Source of the DNA: Actinomycetota bacterium
GTDB taxonomy: Bacteria; Actinomycetota; Thermoleophilia; Solirubrobacterales; Solirubrobacteraceae
Direction: 5' to 3'
Assembly (NCBI GenBank): GCA_903970315.1
Contig: CAJCIJ010000287.1
Location: forward strand, 1-6,654
DNA: 6,654 nucleotides
A model generated the notes under the pieces. It was not told the DNA's origin. It made no database searches and saw nothing but the letters and a program-made list of their open reading frames with translations. The translations under genes and the position numbers were made by a program. Of this stretch, positions 5,109 to 6,654 are shown one piece after another. How positions within the stretch are numbered: position 1 is the stretch's first letter; each line of letters opens with the position of its first letter.

Positions 5109-6654
5109 CTACTCGTCGTCGTCGAGGTCCTCTTCGCCGGAAACGTCGTCGCCGAGGTCGTCGTCGATGGAGTCGTCATCGTCGCCTGGATCCAGCGCGC
5201 TGAGGTCGCTCGCGGACACGGTGCCGTTCCCACTGGCGCCGTTGGTCGCTGCCACGTGTCCAAGCTCCGGGGCGATCGCGGTATCGCCCTCGACAAGCCC
5301 GTCGTCGTCGTCGCCGGCGTCGACGACGAGCGCCACGGCGGAGACCACGTCGTCCTCCTTGAGGTTCATCAGGCGAACACCCTGCGACGCTCGCCCGTAG
5401 CGGTTGATGCCGCGCACCGATGTCCGCTGAACCATGCCGGTGGCCGATATGAACAGCAGCTCCTCGTGCTCGCGCACGACCAGGGCTCCAGCCAGCGCAC
5501 CCTTGCTTTCGGTGAGCGTGATCGTCTTGACGCCCATGCTCCCGCGGCCCTTGCGGGGGTAGTCGCTGAGAGCGGTGCGCTTGCCGTAGCCGTTCTCTGT
5601 CAGGACCAGCAGCTCCTGCTCGTCGCGGGCCACATCCATGGCCAGCACGCGATTGCCGGCCCGAGACACGTTCATGCCGCGCACACCGCTCGTGTCGCGG
5701 CCCATGGCACGCACCTGGGACTCCTTGAAGCGGGCGGCCTGTCCGGAGCGCGACACCATCAGGATGTCGTCGTCGCCGGAGGTCTGGCGCACGGCCACAA
5801 GCTCGTCGTCCTCGCGGATCTTGATGGCGATGATCCCATCGGCGTTGATGGGCGTGTTGTAGGCCTGGAACTCCGTCTTCTTGACCAGCCCGTTACGGGT
5901 GGCGAACAGCAGATAGCGGCCCTCGGAGTAGTCGCGGGTGGACAGCACGGACTGCACACGCTCGCCCTCGCGCAGCGGCAGCACGTTCACCAGGGCGCGC
6001 CCCTTGGCCGTGCGCGATGCCTCGGGCAGCTCGTAGACCTTGGAGCGGTAGACCTTGCCGCGGTTGGTGAAGAACAGCAGATAGTCGTGAGTCGAGCAGA
6101 TGAACAGGTGCTCGATGAAGTCGCCCTCCTTGAGGTCCATGCCGTTGATGCCGCGACCGCCGCGGTGCTGTTGGCGGTAGGTGGCAAGTGGCAGCGACTT
6201 GATGTAGCCGGAGTGCGTGATCGCGATCACCATCTGCTGGTCGGCGATCAGATCCTCAATGTCGATCTCGTCCTCGGAGTGCGAGATCTCGGTGCGGCGC
6301 TCATCGCCGACGCGCTGGAGGATCTCGGCAAGCTCATCCTTGATCACTCCCAGCACCCTGCTTTCGTCGCCGAGAATTGCGCGCAGCTCGGCGATGCGAG
6401 CCGTTACCTCGGTGTGCTCCTGCTTGATGGCATCGGACTCCAGTGCCGTGAGCTGCGACAGGCGCAGATCGAGGATGGCCGAGGCCTGGGTGGCGGTCAG
6501 CGAGAACCCACCCACCAACTGCTCGCGGGCGTCGTCGCGATCCGCCGACGCGCGGATCAGGCTGATGATGGCGTCCAGGTTGTCGAGGGCGATGAGCAGG
6601 CCCTCCAGAATGTGAGCGCGCGCCTCCTTCTCGGCGAGCTCGTGCTTGGCCCTC
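5109..6654 (-). CDS. gyrA: DNA gyrase subunit A, C-terminal part (5' end outside window)
   Basis: The A subunit of the A2B2 gyrase breaks and rejoins DNA and wraps it to introduce negative supercoils. 514 residues are visible, open at the right edge. The fragment begins in the coiled-coil arm (RAHILEGLLIALDNLDAII), continues through QASAILDLRLSQLTALES and DERRTEISHSEDEIDIEDLI, and enters the beta-pinwheel with the GyrA box QHRGGRG (codons 6170-6150). Further repeats include KVYELPEASRTAKGR, LATRNGLVKKTEF, RFKESQVRAMGRDTSGVRGM and GRASQGVRLMNL. The box separates it from ParC, which usually lacks it. The breakage domain with the active tyrosine lies outside the window. The protein ends in a long acidic tail: 17 of the last 27 residues are Asp or Glu. 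It is convergent with the HNH gene. The frame extends beyond the internal TTG near 6518, which is not a start. Confidence 0.97.
   Translation of the reverse strand, partial: RAKHELAEKEARAHILEGLLIALDNLDAIISLIRASADRDDAREQLVGGFSLTATQASAILDLRLSQLTALESDAIKQEHTEVTARIAELRAILGDESRVLGVIKDELAEILQRVGDERRTEISHSEDEIDIEDLIADQQMVIAITHSGYIKSLPLATYRQQHRGGRGINGMDLKEGDFIEHLFICSTHDYLLFFTNRGKVYRSKVYELPEASRTAKGRALVNVLPLREGERVQSVLSTRDYSEGRYLLFATRNGLVKKTEFQAYNTPINADGIIAIKIREDDELVAVRQTSGDDDILMVSRSGQAARFKESQVRAMGRDTSGVRGMNVSRAGNRVLAMDVARDEQELLVLTENGYGKRTALSDYPRKGRGSMGVKTITLTESKGALAGALVVREHEELLFISATGMVQRTSVRGINRYGRASQGVRLMNLKEDDVVSAVALVVDAGDDDDGLVEGDTAIAPELGHVAATNGASGNGTVSASDLSALDPGDDDDSIDDDLGDDVSGEEDLDDDE

Noticed and set aside
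5109..6654. Topoisomerase IV subunit ParC instead of GyrA
   Set aside because: A GyrA box (QHRGGRG) and a full pinwheel with acidic tail are present.
1..6654. CRISPR array, insertion sequence, prophage or integrated element
   Set aside because: No regularly spaced repeats, transposase or integrase motifs, or change of base composition were seen.

Overview
The window is GC-rich DNA (about two thirds G+C by eye) with dense, ordinary housekeeping-type bacterial coding sequence. The style of the proteins suggests an actinobacterium: an actinobacterial Ser/Thr kinase with a C-terminal membrane part, a DUF4446 protein coupled to prephenate dehydratase, and the 'VLVLNATYEP' type of HNH protein. My best guess is class Thermoleophilia (Solirubrobacterales relatives). 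This is inferred from remembered family resemblance, not from a search. No phage, insertion sequence, CRISPR array, tRNA or rRNA gene was found.

Layout. (1) Positions 1-1372, minus strand: a membrane-anchored Hanks-type Ser/Thr protein kinase whose C-terminal end runs off the left edge. (2) Positions 1373-1530: a short divergent intergenic region. (3) Positions 1531-4748, plus strand: four genes in a row. They are a single-pass membrane protein with a CARDB-like C-terminal domain, a DUF4446 membrane protein, prephenate dehydratase PheA (start codon overlapping the DUF4446 stop by 4 bases), and an HNH nuclease-family protein 2 bases after pheA. (4) Positions 4749-5108: a 360-base region between convergent genes, rich in potential RNA structure. 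(5) Positions 5109-6654, minus strand: the C-terminal part of DNA gyrase subunit A, whose N-terminal part lies beyond the right edge.

The tight spacing of DUF4446, pheA and the HNH gene suggests one transcript; the CARDB-like gene lies 43 bases upstream and may belong to it. PheA makes phenylpyruvate for phenylalanine synthesis. The others are an uncharacterised envelope protein, an uncharacterised membrane protein and a putative nuclease. The kinase is divergent and could share the regulatory region with the CARDB-like gene. Most starts are not ATG: GTG for the kinase and DUF4446, TTG for the CARDB-like protein and PheA. Only the HNH gene has an ATG.

The least explained part is the gyrA/HNH convergent spacer. 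It contains an 8-bp helix that could close over two hairpins. Their loops carry ACCTCC (anti-Shine-Dalgarno) on the plus strand, or equivalently GGAGGT (Shine-Dalgarno) on the minus strand. One hairpin includes a 16-base stretch differing at one position from the 3' end of 16S rRNA. A branched hairpin followed by five U on the minus strand may be the gyrA terminator. Whether this is a real RNA needs comparative data.
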